This document shows, in pieces, positions 28,386-37,756 of a stretch of DNA of 64,000 bases; position 1 is the first letter of the stretch; each line of letters opens with the position of its first letter. Made by a program: the position numbers and the translations under genes. This DNA is from Rufibacter tibetensis (GTDB lineage: Bacteria; Bacteroidota; Bacteroidia; Cytophagales; Hymenobacteraceae), in assembly GCF_001310085.1 (NCBI RefSeq), contig NZ_CP012643.1, positions 1 to 64,000 of the forward strand, written 5' to 3'. The notes below the pieces were generated by a model. It worked only from the letters and a program-made list of their open reading frames with translations, was not told the DNA's origin and did not search any database.

Positions 28386-28396
28386 TTAAACGGTGG

Positions 28397-28426
28397 CAAG
28401 TTACATGTTCCGGCAGGCAAAACAAA
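28397..28426 (-). promoter_or_regulatory. Putative promoter of gap
   Basis: Minus-strand TTTG at 28426-28423, 19-nt spacer, TAACTTG at 28403-28397. This fits the -33 TTTG and, less exactly, the -7 TAnnTTTG boxes of Bacteroidota promoters, about 33 nt upstream of the gap start codon. Confidence 0.5.
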
Positions 28427-28491
28427 CTTAAAATTTTCCGGCTCATTTTGAGTTATTTAGCGTTTAAACGCATCTTTTTTAACAAAGATGC

Positions 28492-28522
28492 TTGTCAGAT
28501 AAAAAACAGCCTTCTATATTTG
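28492..28522 (+). promoter_or_regulatory. Promoter of tRNA-Glu
   Basis: TTG at 28492-28494, 20-nt spacer, TATATTTG at 28515-28522. This is an exact match to the Bacteroidota -7 consensus TAnnTTTG. The mature tRNA begins 20 nt further on. Confidence 0.75.
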
Positions 28523-28542
28523 CACCATCAAAACCGAAAGAT

Positions 28543-28614
28543 GGTCCGTTCGTCTAGGGGTTAGGACACCAGATTTTCATTCTGGTAACAGGGGTTCGAT
28601 TCCCCTACGGACTA
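28543..28614 (+). tRNA. tRNA-Glu (anticodon TTC)
   Basis: A 72-nt cloverleaf. The anticodon stem CCAGA/TCTGG encloses the loop TTTTCAT, giving anticodon TTC (Glu). The T-arm is AGGGG-TTCGATT-CCCCT and the acceptor stem GGTCCGT pairs with ACGGACT (first pair G-U wobble). The 3' CCA is not encoded. It is preceded by a clear promoter and followed by a terminator. Confidence 0.95.
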
Positions 28615-28621
28615 CAACAGC

Positions 28622-28656
28622 AAAAAGCCGCTTCAATTAAATTGAAGTGGCTTTTT
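28622..28656 (+). terminator. Terminator of tRNA-Glu
   Basis: The hairpin AAAAGCC(G)CTTCAAT / ATTGAAG(T)GGCTTTTTT starts 8 nt after the tRNA and ends in a T run. Confidence 0.85.
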
Positions 28657-28802
28657 TATTTTTATGAATTTCCCATTTCAGTTGAACTTCGCTAACCCTA
28701 CAGGGAGCAGTTCGTCATTCATTCTTTAGCACCTCTACTTTATTTCCTAATTATATCTTTCCTTAAAGAACCAACTCCATCTTTCCAGCGACAGCTTTAA
28801 CT

Positions 28803-29699
28803 TTATAACACGGCTGCGTTGAAGGTATCTCCCTGAGACACATCGCCGGTCTCGAAGCCTTTTCTGAACCACCTGACTCTTTGGGCGGAGGTACCGTGCG
28901 TGAAGGAGTCCGGCACCACTCTGCCAGTGGATTGTTGTTGAAGACGGTCATCACCGATAGCACTTGCTGCGTTAAGGGCTTCCTCCAGGTCACCGGGTTC
29001 TAAAAAACCAGTAGCACGTTGTGTATGATGCGCCCACACTCCTGCGTAGAAATCGGCCTGCAGTTCTACCCGTACCATCAATTTATTGAATTCCACTTCT
29101 GTTAGTTTGCCCCGCATGGCGTTTACCTGCTCCATGGCACCCGTTAGCTTCTGCACATGGTGCCCCACCTCATGGCCAACCACATAAGCTTGCGCAAAGT
29201 CCCCTGCAGCGCCAAGCTTGTTTTCCATCTCCCTGAAAAAACTCAGATCTATGTAAAGGTTTTCATCTCCGGGACAGTAGAATGGTCCCGAGGCGGAAGA
29301 GGCAAGTCCACAGGCTGAGTTTACTTGTCCCGAGAACAGCACCAGCGTAGGTTCTCTGTAGCCTTGCAATAACTTGTTCCAAACATCTTCTGTATCTGCC
29401 AGCACCGTGGCCGTTTGTTCAGCTAGTGCCTGCTCTTCCGGGCTCCGTGGGGTGTTGGCAGTTTGGGCATATTGCGGTTCACCCCCCACAAACTGCTGCA
29501 AGAGCGCTATGGGGTTGGTTCCAGTTAAAAAGAACACCACTCCTAATATGGCTACAACTATCAGCCCTGCTTTCGAGAAAAGTAGTCGGAACAAGGGTAT
29601 AAGCAGCATGGGGCTGATGCCTCTGCCTCCGAATCCACCTCCACCTTCTCCTCTACGGTCTTCTATATTGCTACTTTGTCTTCGGCCTTGCCATTTCAT
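28803..29699 (-). CDS. YpfJ family neutral zinc metallopeptidase
   Basis: A 298-residue protein with a Gly/Arg-rich cytosolic N-terminus (residues 1-30), one transmembrane helix (about 42-62, GLIVVAILGVVFFLTG) and an extracytoplasmic DUF/YpfJ peptidase domain. The zinc motif HEVGHH has H176, E177 and H180, with further family segments YCPGDENLYIDLSFF and LQADFYAGVWAHH (third metal ligand region). The C-terminal TFTHGTSAQRVRWFRKGFETGD is also conserved. It is probably membrane-anchored. Its substrate is unknown. Confidence 0.92.
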   Translation of the reverse strand: MKWQGRRQSSNIEDRRGEGGGGFGGRGISPMLLIPLFRLLFSKAGLIVVAILGVVFFLTGTNPIALLQQFVGGEPQYAQTANTPRSPEEQALAEQTATVLADTEDVWNKLLQGYREPTLVLFSGQVNSACGLASSASGPFYCPGDENLYIDLSFFREMENKLGAAGDFAQAYVVGHEVGHHVQKLTGAMEQVNAMRGKLTEVEFNKLMVRVELQADFYAGVWAHHTQRATGFLEPGDLEEALNAASAIGDDRLQQQSTGRVVPDSFTHGTSAQRVRWFRKGFETGDVSQGDTFNAAVL

Positions 29700-30093
29700 T
29701 TGAATCTATTTCAGTGAAATTATAATTGGCATATTTGGATGTTCCCAGCCTTGCCGCTGAGATTATTCCCGATGCCTTAACATTCTAACGGGAGGTAACT
29801 TCACTTGGATGCATGCAGTTTTCACAGAGGGCCTACCAAGGTGCGCAGAGGAGTGATTTATTGTTTGATATCTTCCTAATTACTTTCTCCAATCACTTTC
29901 AAGGAAGGGGGGACAGGTTATTAGGCAGATAGCGACTGGTCTCCATTTTATAGCGGTGGACTTATATAAATTAGAAGATGTTTATTGGACTGTACTGTAG
30001 AATAGATAATTTCCTTAGTTTATGGAATTGACTTACCTTGAATGAGTTAAGATTCATGAATTTAAATTCAAAACGCCCCGTTACCTAAAGCCC
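29700..30093. other. Intergenic region between divergent genes
   Basis: About 390 nt between the divergent ypfJ-like and GH53 genes. It must hold both promoters, but no convincing boxes, repeat or small gene was recognised. Confidence 0.5.
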
Positions 30094-31473
30094 ATGAAGA
30101 GCCTTCTTAAATTCTTAACCGCCACCTTAATGGTATTTATTGGTATATGCGGAGAATCGCAGGCCCAAGAAAGTAAGCCAACCGAAATACAGGTAACGGC
30201 TTATAAAACAACCATGCTGGCGAACGGGAAGGACGAGGTGCTGATAACTGCTAAGATCATTGACAGCAAAGGGAAAGATGTACCCGGCATGACGAAGCCG
30301 GTTATCTACAAAATAATTGGAGATGCCGATATCGTGAGCATCAATGGCCTCAAAGCCCAAGACCTGCAGAAAACGGACAGTACCTGGCAAACTAATTTAA
30401 GCGGAACAGCCCGTATCATTTTAAAGGCAGGTACTACCCGTGCCATTATAAAATTTGAAGCCAAAACCGACAGCCTGGGGGCTGGCGCCACTGAAATTCA
30501 CACGATTAGGCCGGGCAAGCCGCACAAAGTAACAGATGAACATTACAAAGCCCGGACCACTACTGATAGGATATTAGGAGCAGATATTTCCTTTCTGCCC
30601 CAGTTGGAGGCCAGAGGCATAAAGTTTACTGACCAGGGAGTAGAAAAGGATGCCATTGCCATATTGAAAGACCACGGTTTTAACTATGTGCGGTTACGTA
30701 TTTTCAATAACCCAGCCCACCCCAAAGGCTATTCACCCGAAAAAGGTTTTTGCGACCTTGAGCATACCAAACAAATGGCCAAACGGGTAAAAGCGGCCGG
30801 CATGAAACTACTGCTGGATTTCCATTACAGTGACTATTGGGCTGACCCGCAGCAGCAGAACAAACCAGCAGCCTGGGTAGGCAAAGATTTCAGTGTTTTG
30901 AAAGATTCGGTGCAGGCCTACACCCAGCATGTGATGCAACAGCTCAAAAACCAGGGAACAGAGCCGGAAATGGTGCAGATCGGCAATGAAATTAACCACG
31001 GCATGATCTGGCCCGAAGGACACGTAAATAACCTGGATAGCCTGGCGCAGTTAATTTACGCCGGGTTTAAAGGAGTTAAAGCCGTAAGCCCTCAATCCCT
31101 GATCATGGTACATGTGGCGCTGGGCGGACAAGCCGAAGAATCAGAGTTCTTTTACAATGCCATGCGCCAGCGCAATGTACCGTTTGACATCATTGGCCTT
31201 TCCTATTACCCTAAATGGCACGGTACCCTTGAAGACCTGAAAAGGAATATCGCCGTGCTTTCTAAGAAATACAACAAGCAGATTATGGTGGCCGAATACA
31301 CCCACCTGAAACGGGAAGTGAACGACATTGCTTTCAGTGTTCCGGGTGGCAAAGGCATTGGATCCTTTATATGGGAACCTTTAAACACCTGGGAAGCCAT
31401 CTTCGACCGTTCGGGCAAATCCAATAATTTACTTGATGTGTACCCCGAAATAGCTAAAAAGTACCTGAAATAA
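30094..31473 (+). CDS. Secreted arabinogalactan endo-beta-1,4-galactanase (GH53)
   Basis: A 459-residue protein with a signal peptide (residues 1-24), an Ig-like N-terminal domain (about 28-140, KPTEIQVTAYKTTMLANGKDEVLI style) and a GH53 barrel from about 150. The GADISFLPQLEARGIKF start, YVRLRIFNNP, LLLDFHYSDYWADP and acid/base Glu299 in QIGNEINHGMIWPEG are diagnostic of GH53. The nucleophile is probably Glu401 in VAEYTH. The enzyme cuts beta-1,4-galactan side chains of pectin (arabinogalactan I). A GH43-like gene lies opposite, sharing a terminator. Confidence 0.93.
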   Translation: MKSLLKFLTATLMVFIGICGESQAQESKPTEIQVTAYKTTMLANGKDEVLITAKIIDSKGKDVPGMTKPVIYKIIGDADIVSINGLKAQDLQKTDSTWQTNLSGTARIILKAGTTRAIIKFEAKTDSLGAGATEIHTIRPGKPHKVTDEHYKARTTTDRILGADISFLPQLEARGIKFTDQGVEKDAIAILKDHGFNYVRLRIFNNPAHPKGYSPEKGFCDLEHTKQMAKRVKAAGMKLLLDFHYSDYWADPQQQNKPAAWVGKDFSVLKDSVQAYTQHVMQQLKNQGTEPEMVQIGNEINHGMIWPEGHVNNLDSLAQLIYAGFKGVKAVSPQSLIMVHVALGGQAEESEFFYNAMRQRNVPFDIIGLSYYPKWHGTLEDLKRNIAVLSKKYNKQIMVAEYTHLKREVNDIAFSVPGGKGIGSFIWEPLNTWEAIFDRSGKSNNLLDVYPEIAKKYLK

Positions 31474-31483
31474 GTGAAGCGAA

Positions 31484-31523
31484 AAAAAGAGCTGCTCTAC
31501 CTAAAACCGGAGCAGCTCTTTTT
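31484..31523. terminator. Bidirectional terminator between GH53 and GH43-like genes
   Basis: A perfect 14-bp stem AAAAAGAGCTGCTC (31484-31497) with its complement (31510-31523), 12-nt loop, with A and T runs at either end. It serves both convergent genes. Confidence 0.85.
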
Positions 31524-31545
31524 AAATGTCTGAATCTAAACGCTC

Positions 31546-33168
31546 TTATTTTTCTTTCACCAACGAAATATCATCTACCTGGCAGGAAGCATTCGCATTC
31601 CCATCGGCCAGAAAGCCTATTTCCACTTTGCCGTTTTTCACGGGCATCCGTTTGAGTTCTATAGTTACCCATTGAGGATTCGTTTTTTTCACCTTGCTCG
31701 CCATGCGCTTGCCAGCACTTTCGGCGTACATTTCCAATTTTGAGAAACCCTCAGTGTTCTTGATATTGGCGGTGAGGGTGTAAAAACCGTCGGGCAGTTT
31801 CACGTAAGGGGAAGAACTGACCACCTGCGACACCTTTCGCTGAAAAGGAACCTTGTCGCTGATGTTCAGGCTTTTTTCGCCTATGACCCTTTTCCTTTCT
31901 TCTTCAGAATTATCATAGTTCAAAACCGGTGAGCTTGTGGTGTCAAGCGAAACTTTGTTGCCCTTCAGCACCGTTGTTTCCCAGCCCAGCAAATACGTTT
32001 GAACAGGTTTAACCTGGCTCGGCATTCTTTTGCGGTCGGCTTCAAAGCTGCCGTTCTTGACGTAGTTGTTATCGGCCGCCACCTCCCACTCGCCGGTTTT
32101 CACATCCAGGTTCCAGGAGCCGAGTGAATTGAAATAGGGTTTGGCCCCGTTGAACGACATGGGAAACCACTGGTTGTAGCCTAGCCCGTTTCCCGCAAAA
32201 TTGGCCCATCTGTCGCCGCAGTACACAACGGTTTCCTGTTTGCTGCCTTTAACGTTAAAGAAAAATCCGGTTTGGGTCACGTGGGCATAATCGCTTTCAC
32301 TTCCCTCCATCACCTGCATGTCGTTTCGGGGCTCGTACGGGCCTTTGATATTATCCGCTACCAGGTAATACGCCAGAGAGGCATCCCAGCCGTAGAGGTT
32401 AGAAGCCGCCATATAATATTTGCCCTTGTATTTGAACATGCAATTTCCCTCACGACCCACTCCCTCAAAAATCATGGTACAGTCAAGCAAATCCACTTTC
32501 CCGTTTACTATGCCTATTTCAGAAAGGTAGATTTTATTGCGGCCTCTGCCATAGGAATACACCAGGTAAGATTTACCAGTGTCTTCATCAGTAAAAACGG
32601 TTTGGTCGCCAGTATTAGTAGTGCCAATCCGGTCCAGCATGCTTATTTTCTGATGCCATTTAAAGGGGCCGGCAGGTAAGTCAGACACAGCAATGAGCAC
32701 CTCCGCGCCATGCTGCACAAACATGGCATACTGGTCTAGGTCTTTTATGTACGCTACCCCCAAGCGCCCTAGCCAGGTCCACTTTCCATCGGGCAAAGCT
32801 TCTTGTTTGGTCATGGCGTCACCTTCAAACGTCCAGTTAACCAGATCGGTGGAAGTATAGCAGGTAACCGATTCATAGCTTGACCGGGGCAAGGTTTTGT
32901 TTGGCGAGTTCCGGTAGGTTTCCGCCTCCTTGTAGTGAACGCCGTACCAGTAATACTTCTCCTGGCCAGACATTGGGTCCTTAAATTTGAAAATACCTCC
33001 GCCCTGGCTATAGATAGGCTGCCCGTCTTTGGTGTTCCAGAAAACATCATTCTTAATGTTGAGTTTCTGGGCAATCACTGGGGAGACTAGGAAAATAGTG
33101 GAGAGCAGAAATACAAAAATCACACTGAGCTGCGCAAAAAACCTTTTGAAGTACAAGGGTTGGTACAT
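31546..33168 (-). CDS. Secreted GH43-like glycoside hydrolase with C-terminal binding module
   Basis: A 540-residue protein with an N-terminal signal peptide ending near IAQ (residue 34), a five-bladed propeller-type catalytic region and a beta-sandwich module (about residues 375-540, starting NNYVKNGSFEADRKRMP). The DGQPIYSQGGGIF start, the YYWYGVHY strand, TCYTSTDLVNW and GVGREGNCMFKYKGKYY are typical of GH43 subfamily 34-type enzymes, often active on galactans. I did not fix the catalytic acids. Its position facing GH53 suggests joint arabinogalactan breakdown. The sub-family is an inference. Confidence 0.82.
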   Translation of the reverse strand: MYQPLYFKRFFAQLSVIFVFLLSTIFLVSPVIAQKLNIKNDVFWNTKDGQPIYSQGGGIFKFKDPMSGQEKYYWYGVHYKEAETYRNSPNKTLPRSSYESVTCYTSTDLVNWTFEGDAMTKQEALPDGKWTWLGRLGVAYIKDLDQYAMFVQHGAEVLIAVSDLPAGPFKWHQKISMLDRIGTTNTGDQTVFTDEDTGKSYLVYSYGRGRNKIYLSEIGIVNGKVDLLDCTMIFEGVGREGNCMFKYKGKYYMAASNLYGWDASLAYYLVADNIKGPYEPRNDMQVMEGSESDYAHVTQTGFFFNVKGSKQETVVYCGDRWANFAGNGLGYNQWFPMSFNGAKPYFNSLGSWNLDVKTGEWEVAADNNYVKNGSFEADRKRMPSQVKPVQTYLLGWETTVLKGNKVSLDTTSSPVLNYDNSEEERKRVIGEKSLNISDKVPFQRKVSQVVSSSPYVKLPDGFYTLTANIKNTEGFSKLEMYAESAGKRMASKVKKTNPQWVTIELKRMPVKNGKVEIGFLADGNANASCQVDDISLVKEK

Positions 33169-33247
33169 GTTTATCAGATTATATCAATTAGATATAGCAA
33201 TAAGTTTTAGTATGATTTACCAAAATCGGCCTCAAAACCGACAGTAG

Positions 33248-33391
33248 TTACTTTGATAACAGCTTAGTGCGCTCCAGTTTGTCATGATACAGAATGTGCC
33301 CTACTTTCTCCTTGTGGATGAGCTTACTCAGCTTCATTACATTTTCCATCTTATTGCTGGTTCTCCGAACCTCACGAGAGATCAAAGCTGT
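33248..33391 (-). pseudogene. Possible fragment of a decayed coding sequence
   Basis: A minus-strand frame of 47-48 codons, ending at TAA 33248-33250, opens right after an upstream stop and lacks a usable start near its beginning. It is rich in Lys, Leu, Arg and His (SREVRRTSNKMENVMKLSKL) and looks coding, as if it were the C-terminal end of a lost gene. No family was recognised. The region between the GH43-like gene and the alpha/beta hydrolase otherwise holds nothing. Confidence 0.2.
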
Positions 33392-33439
33392 CTTTTACTT
33401 TCACTCTTCTTTCATTTAAGCAGGTGAAATCCTTGATGC

Positions 33440-34360
33440 TTAAGGCATGTTCTTCTTCTCGAAACGCCAGTTGGGGTTTTGTGCTAATCCAGCCGGATTA
33501 CCGGTAAATAGTTTACCCGCTTTCTTGTCGCCTTTCAATTGCCATTGGTACCAGGCAGTAGCGACCTTGGCAAACTCACCACCATGAGGTTGGCTGTACG
33601 TGCCGCCGTGCCCCACCTCCATATTGGCCATAAAAACCGGCACATGATTAATGCGGTTATAGTCGTCCATTCCGTTGTGATAGGCAATGTCTTTTTCGCC
33701 GCCCATCAGATACAAGGTGGGCGTATGCAGCTTTTTAAGATTATCCTTCGTGAGGTTGGGCATGGCGCTTTTCCCGTTTCCGGGCGTAGTAAAGATGCCG
33801 CTATTGCAAACTACCACCGTGCTCACCCGCGGGTCTGAGGCTACCTCAAGCGTTTGCAAACCACCACAGGACATGCCGCTCACGGCTATCTTGGTTACAT
33901 CTATTTTGTTGTAATAAGGACTTTTTTTGTCTCCATTCTGAGCAATGGCCCAGTTGATGGCGTCAATAAGCTGAGACGAGGTTGATTTGCCACCTCCCTT
34001 TTCCCTTTCCTGGGGCATAGGACCAATGGCTACCACCAGAAAACCGTAAGAAGAAACCTCTGACAAAAAATTCACATGTTCCCAGGGAGAGTTGGCGCAA
34101 GCACCGTTTCCCCAGGCAATAATGGGCAACTTATTCTTCTTGCCAAAAGCGCTCAAGTCTTTCGGGCGGAAGACGGTATGAGTCGCCAGTGTAGTTTCGG
34201 TGAGCATCACCGCCCTATACGGGCCGGTACCACCATCTTCCACTACCCTCAAGTTTGCTTGTACCGAAGTTGCAGCCGGCTGCGCGAGTAAAGTTGGCGG
34301 TTTTAGAGTTGCTATGATAATAAGAATCAAAAACGTAAACATGAATTGCTTTCTAATCAT
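33440..34360 (-). CDS. Secreted alpha/beta hydrolase (dienelactone-hydrolase/cutinase-like)
   Basis: A protein of about 306 residues from the ATG at 34360. The signal peptide is MIRKQFMFTFLILIIIATL with LLAQP at its end. The alpha/beta fold carries IIAWGNGACANSPWEH, the nucleophile in SGMSCGG (G-x-S-x-G), and late Asp in GGEKDIAY and His in VGHGGTY. It would hydrolyse an ester in the periplasm; acyl groups on plant polysaccharides are a plausible target from context. The longer frame upstream to 34414 lacks a signal sequence at its beginning. Confidence 0.82.
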   Translation of the reverse strand: MIRKQFMFTFLILIIIATLKPPTLLAQPAATSVQANLRVVEDGGTGPYRAVMLTETTLATHTVFRPKDLSAFGKKNKLPIIAWGNGACANSPWEHVNFLSEVSSYGFLVVAIGPMPQEREKGGGKSTSSQLIDAINWAIAQNGDKKSPYYNKIDVTKIAVSGMSCGGLQTLEVASDPRVSTVVVCNSGIFTTPGNGKSAMPNLTKDNLKKLHTPTLYLMGGEKDIAYHNGMDDYNRINHVPVFMANMEVGHGGTYSQPHGGEFAKVATAWYQWQLKGDKKAGKLFTGNPAGLAQNPNWRFEKKNMP

Positions 34361-34546
34361 ACAATCAAGTCTAAGGTTAGTGGGACTATTATAACAGAGT
34401 GACTGATGTAACATCTCTGGACAACTTATCTGATTTAATTAGTATTAGGCAGCTATTTGGAGGCTACTTCTTCTACTAAATTGTAGATAAGGGTAACTTT
34501 TCGAAGAAGGAAAAACATCCCTTGAAAGGGAAGTTTCTGAAGATAT

Positions 34547-35851
34547 CTAGTTCGGGGTAGCTTTTAGAACACGCCTTACCTCACAAGACTTAAAGGTTTG
34601 ATACTTTTTTCTGAAATACACCATGGAAACCGCTGTTAACAAAACGCCAAATGCTGAAAGGCCTATCACACTGTTTGAGAAGAAGGTTACCCAATTTAAT
34701 TGAACTTTCAATATTTCTTTGCTGAACAACACCCCAACACTGCCCACGTACCCAAATGAATCGGCCAGGTAAATAAGGAAGCCAACGTTTCCGGTATATT
34801 TAAACGTGGAAATCAGCCGATCAAAAAACACGGCATTGAAAGGGATGTACACCATATACAGACCAAGTCCCACCAGCATCATCCACCAGGCGGGCTCCAC
34901 GGATTTAGTCATGAAAAGCAAAGTTGAACCACCGGCAAGCGCAAACCCCAGCAAAATGAAAACATGTGCCGTCTGCAGGGCTTTGTGATTGTTCTTGATG
35001 AGCACCATGGAGCCAATCAACACCAGAATGATGAGGGTGATGGGGGTTTCTGTTTTCGTGAAAATAGCGGGCTGGTTGAAGTACCCTAAATCTTTCCACA
35101 TTTCATCCCCGAAGTTATCTCTGATGTCCCGGAAGATAGTGGCAAAAGAATAAATCAGGACGCATATGGCAATACCGGGATAAAACTCCCGAACAAATCT
35201 TTTTCTGTCATCCTGGGTCATGGCGGTACGTTCTGCCCTGAGTTGGATGTCTTCCTCACTGGGTGGTGGAATCTTCTCCATCAGATACACAAAAAGCACC
35301 AGGGGCGGTACAAAGACTAAACCCGTGTAAAAGGGCATCCAGAATTCTGATATACCAAACTGCACCATCAGCCATGCCCCTACAGATTTGACGAAACCTG
35401 AGGCAAAAATAAAACTCACCGCCAAGGTAGCCCCAATGAAATCTGTGCTCCTCCTGCCCTCCACATAAGAGAAAACAACTCCCCAGAGCATGCCTAAGGG
35501 AAATCCGTTTACAAAAAGGAAAACAATGTTGTAAGGCAAGGGCACCACCGCGAAAAACAACCAGCTTACCCAGGATATCCCGGTTAACAGGAGAATCACG
35601 GTACCTCTGCCTGTTCGTTTAAGCTCTGAGATATACTTTATCCCATAAAATTTGGCCAGCAGGTAACCCAACATCTGACTGATCACCAATATAGTCTTGT
35701 AGCTATACCCTCCTATTTCAATGCCGTCATAAGTAGCAACTGTAAAAGACTTTCTGAAGCCAAAGATCATGATGTAGGTAAGGAAAACCACTACAGCAGC
35801 ATATACCCCAACCTTTATCTGGCTTCTGGTCATTTCATTTTTCTCAGACAT
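34547..35851 (-). CDS. DUF5690 family MFS-like membrane protein
   Basis: A 434-residue protein with about twelve transmembrane helices. The first helix (YAAVVVFLTYIMIFGFRKSF) and the loops YLLAKFYGIKYISELKR and RRSTDFIGATLAVSFI resemble DUF5690, a group of major-facilitator-like proteins in Bacteroidota. The central cytosolic loop (about residues 200-225) is charged. It probably transports a small solute, perhaps sugars given its place among polysaccharide enzymes. The substrate is unknown. Confidence 0.8.
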   Translation of the reverse strand: MSEKNEMTRSQIKVGVYAAVVVFLTYIMIFGFRKSFTVATYDGIEIGGYSYKTILVISQMLGYLLAKFYGIKYISELKRTGRGTVILLLTGISWVSWLFFAVVPLPYNIVFLFVNGFPLGMLWGVVFSYVEGRRSTDFIGATLAVSFIFASGFVKSVGAWLMVQFGISEFWMPFYTGLVFVPPLVLFVYLMEKIPPPSEEDIQLRAERTAMTQDDRKRFVREFYPGIAICVLIYSFATIFRDIRDNFGDEMWKDLGYFNQPAIFTKTETPITLIILVLIGSMVLIKNNHKALQTAHVFILLGFALAGGSTLLFMTKSVEPAWWMMLVGLGLYMVYIPFNAVFFDRLISTFKYTGNVGFLIYLADSFGYVGSVGVLFSKEILKVQLNWVTFFSNSVIGLSAFGVLLTAVSMVYFRKKYQTFKSCEVRRVLKATPN

Positions 35852-36424
35852 GCTACCTTAGTTATCAGGTTTTGATTTCACATTTGCCTTTGGAATGTAG
35901 GTAATAGCGGTTGAAATTTTATAGGGGCTACCAAAATTTCTTTTGTTTTCTTAGCAGAGGTCACTTGTTGGCATTTCAAAATAGGATTTCACTTATGGCA
36001 ATTCCTCATTTGTAAAGCCCTGTTAATTAGCTTGCACTAGAAGTTTGTAGTACAGCCCCTCTACCACCTTATGGTATGCTCCTAAAGCCATATTACCATC
36101 AAGGAAAAGTTTTCATATACAAATCTGCTGTCATCAAGAAAGCCTATTCATTATCATGGAGCGGCTTTCTTGATGATTAAACTAGACTGTTCGGGCAAAT
36201 ACAGTACACCATCTTTTTCCTACGACTGTATACATTCAAAGCTTATATACTATTTTATTAATGATATAGCGTTGTTAATACACAGAGAAAAGACGTTTAT
36301 AAAGGAGCAATGCGAATGGGATAAGACATAACGTAAATAACAATGCCAAGGAGCAGCAAATTTTCAAATCTATGCTTCACCTGTTGCATATCCCCTGTTA
36401 ATCAAAGTTAATCAAATAGCCCAA
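35852..36424. other. Intergenic region with one hairpin
   Basis: About 570 nt with no coding frame. A 14-bp inverted repeat, TCATCAAGAAAGCC (36131-36144) and its complement (36163-36176), spans an 18-nt loop. It could terminate transcription, but no T run follows on either strand. Nothing else was recognised. Confidence 0.5.
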
Positions 36425-37465
36425 TCAGGACAAAATGGGTTTTGTTCGTTCTTTTAGTAATGCAATAGCCTCTTGTTCACTGGCAAATGCATTATCAATG
36501 TTTAACAAGTGCCGGGCCAGTACATCGTACCGTTTACACATAAGGTAAAAGAACACTCTGGAATAGTCCAATCCATCAAAAACTATCGCTTTGTTCAGCC
36601 GGTACTTGGCTTGGGTTTTCAGAAAATGATTTGGGTACTCTGACCAGTGCATGGCCGGACGTTCATGGTGGCTGATGTGGTAACCATCATTCCAGCATTT
36701 GTGGTTATATTTCACGTTTATGCAAGTGATGCTATTTTTATATGGGTTTGCCGGTTCACTGGCATCCACGAACGAGTGTTGCGTCCAGTTACCTACCATG
36801 GCAATGAGCCGGTAAATGAAAAGCGGAATAATAAACACCACTAGGGTAGCCGGAAAGCTAATAAAGCTTAACCCCACACATAAAGCTAAAAAACTAACCT
36901 CCCCAACAACAGCCCTGCAAACCAGCTTGCGCCTTTTCTTTCGGAGCAGGTAGTCAATCAAGTCAATCACTCCAGCCACCATAAACAACCCGTAATATTT
37001 CAGGAAGGACCTAACACTATCTCTTTTATAAGCTAGAGTACTGCTTTCGTCTTCTGTCATATTACCCTCTACATGGTGCATGCCTATGTGATGACTATAA
37101 TATGTTTCAGGACTCTGCCCAAAGAAGGGGCCTACTACCCAGGGCAAATAGTTGTTCCAGTACCGGTAAGGAGATTTAAACAATGGCCGGTGGTTAGTAC
37201 AATGAAACATCAATCCAAATGGACCTTTAAACATTGCATTATTGAGAACCAGGTAAGTAAATGCCAACAGCCACCACAGCCAGCCTGAAATAAAAGGAAG
37301 GTATAAAAGGACACCAACCGGAATAAGAACCAGGCTTATTTTGATGGTCAGGTAAATGAAGGGCAGGTCCCGCTCATCATTTAAAAAGTTGATTAAGAAA
37401 TAATCAATTGCAGAAGCAGGCTTCTCTACCCCGCAGGGATCTGTAACGGCGGTTAAGGTCTTCAT
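36425..37465 (-). CDS. Membrane fatty acid desaturase/hydroxylase family protein
   Basis: A 346-residue protein with about four membrane helices and the three histidine boxes of the di-iron family: HCTNHR (HxxxH), HHIGMHH (HxxxHH) and a late NDGYHISHHERPAMHW (HxxHH). The spacing fits a desaturase or hydroxylase of lipid acyl chains or a carotenoid-like compound, acting at the inner membrane with O2. It is flanked by long non-coding stretches and no lipid operon. Substrate position and specificity are unknown. Confidence 0.85.
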   Translation of the reverse strand: MKTLTAVTDPCGVEKPASAIDYFLINFLNDERDLPFIYLTIKISLVLIPVGVLLYLPFISGWLWWLLAFTYLVLNNAMFKGPFGLMFHCTNHRPLFKSPYRYWNNYLPWVVGPFFGQSPETYYSHHIGMHHVEGNMTEDESSTLAYKRDSVRSFLKYYGLFMVAGVIDLIDYLLRKKRRKLVCRAVVGEVSFLALCVGLSFISFPATLVVFIIPLFIYRLIAMVGNWTQHSFVDASEPANPYKNSITCINVKYNHKCWNDGYHISHHERPAMHWSEYPNHFLKTQAKYRLNKAIVFDGLDYSRVFFYLMCKRYDVLARHLLNIDNAFASEQEAIALLKERTKPILS

Positions 37466-37756
37466 GATTCTTGAAGTGCTCTTTTGAGGATAATAGACTT
37501 AGTAAAACAAACAATACAACTTCACATGTTTTAATCATTAAATTAATACATACTACCCCAAACATAGACACTGATAACAATGGAACACATTATAGGCGGG
37601 GAAGTCTTCATATTTGTTGGGCTAAACCAAGATCAATGCCTTAAAGGAGTGGTCTTTTACTCCCATTTTAAAAAAATGGAGCAAAACATCACCATAGTTA
37701 TATCATGGTCAATGCTATCTCGTAAAACCACCTTCACTGTAGCTTAGAGAATGTGG

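Noticed and set aside
36131-36176. Terminator for the desaturase or DUF5690 gene
   Set aside because: The stem is good, but neither strand has a T run after it and its position relative to the two minus-strand genes is not decisive.
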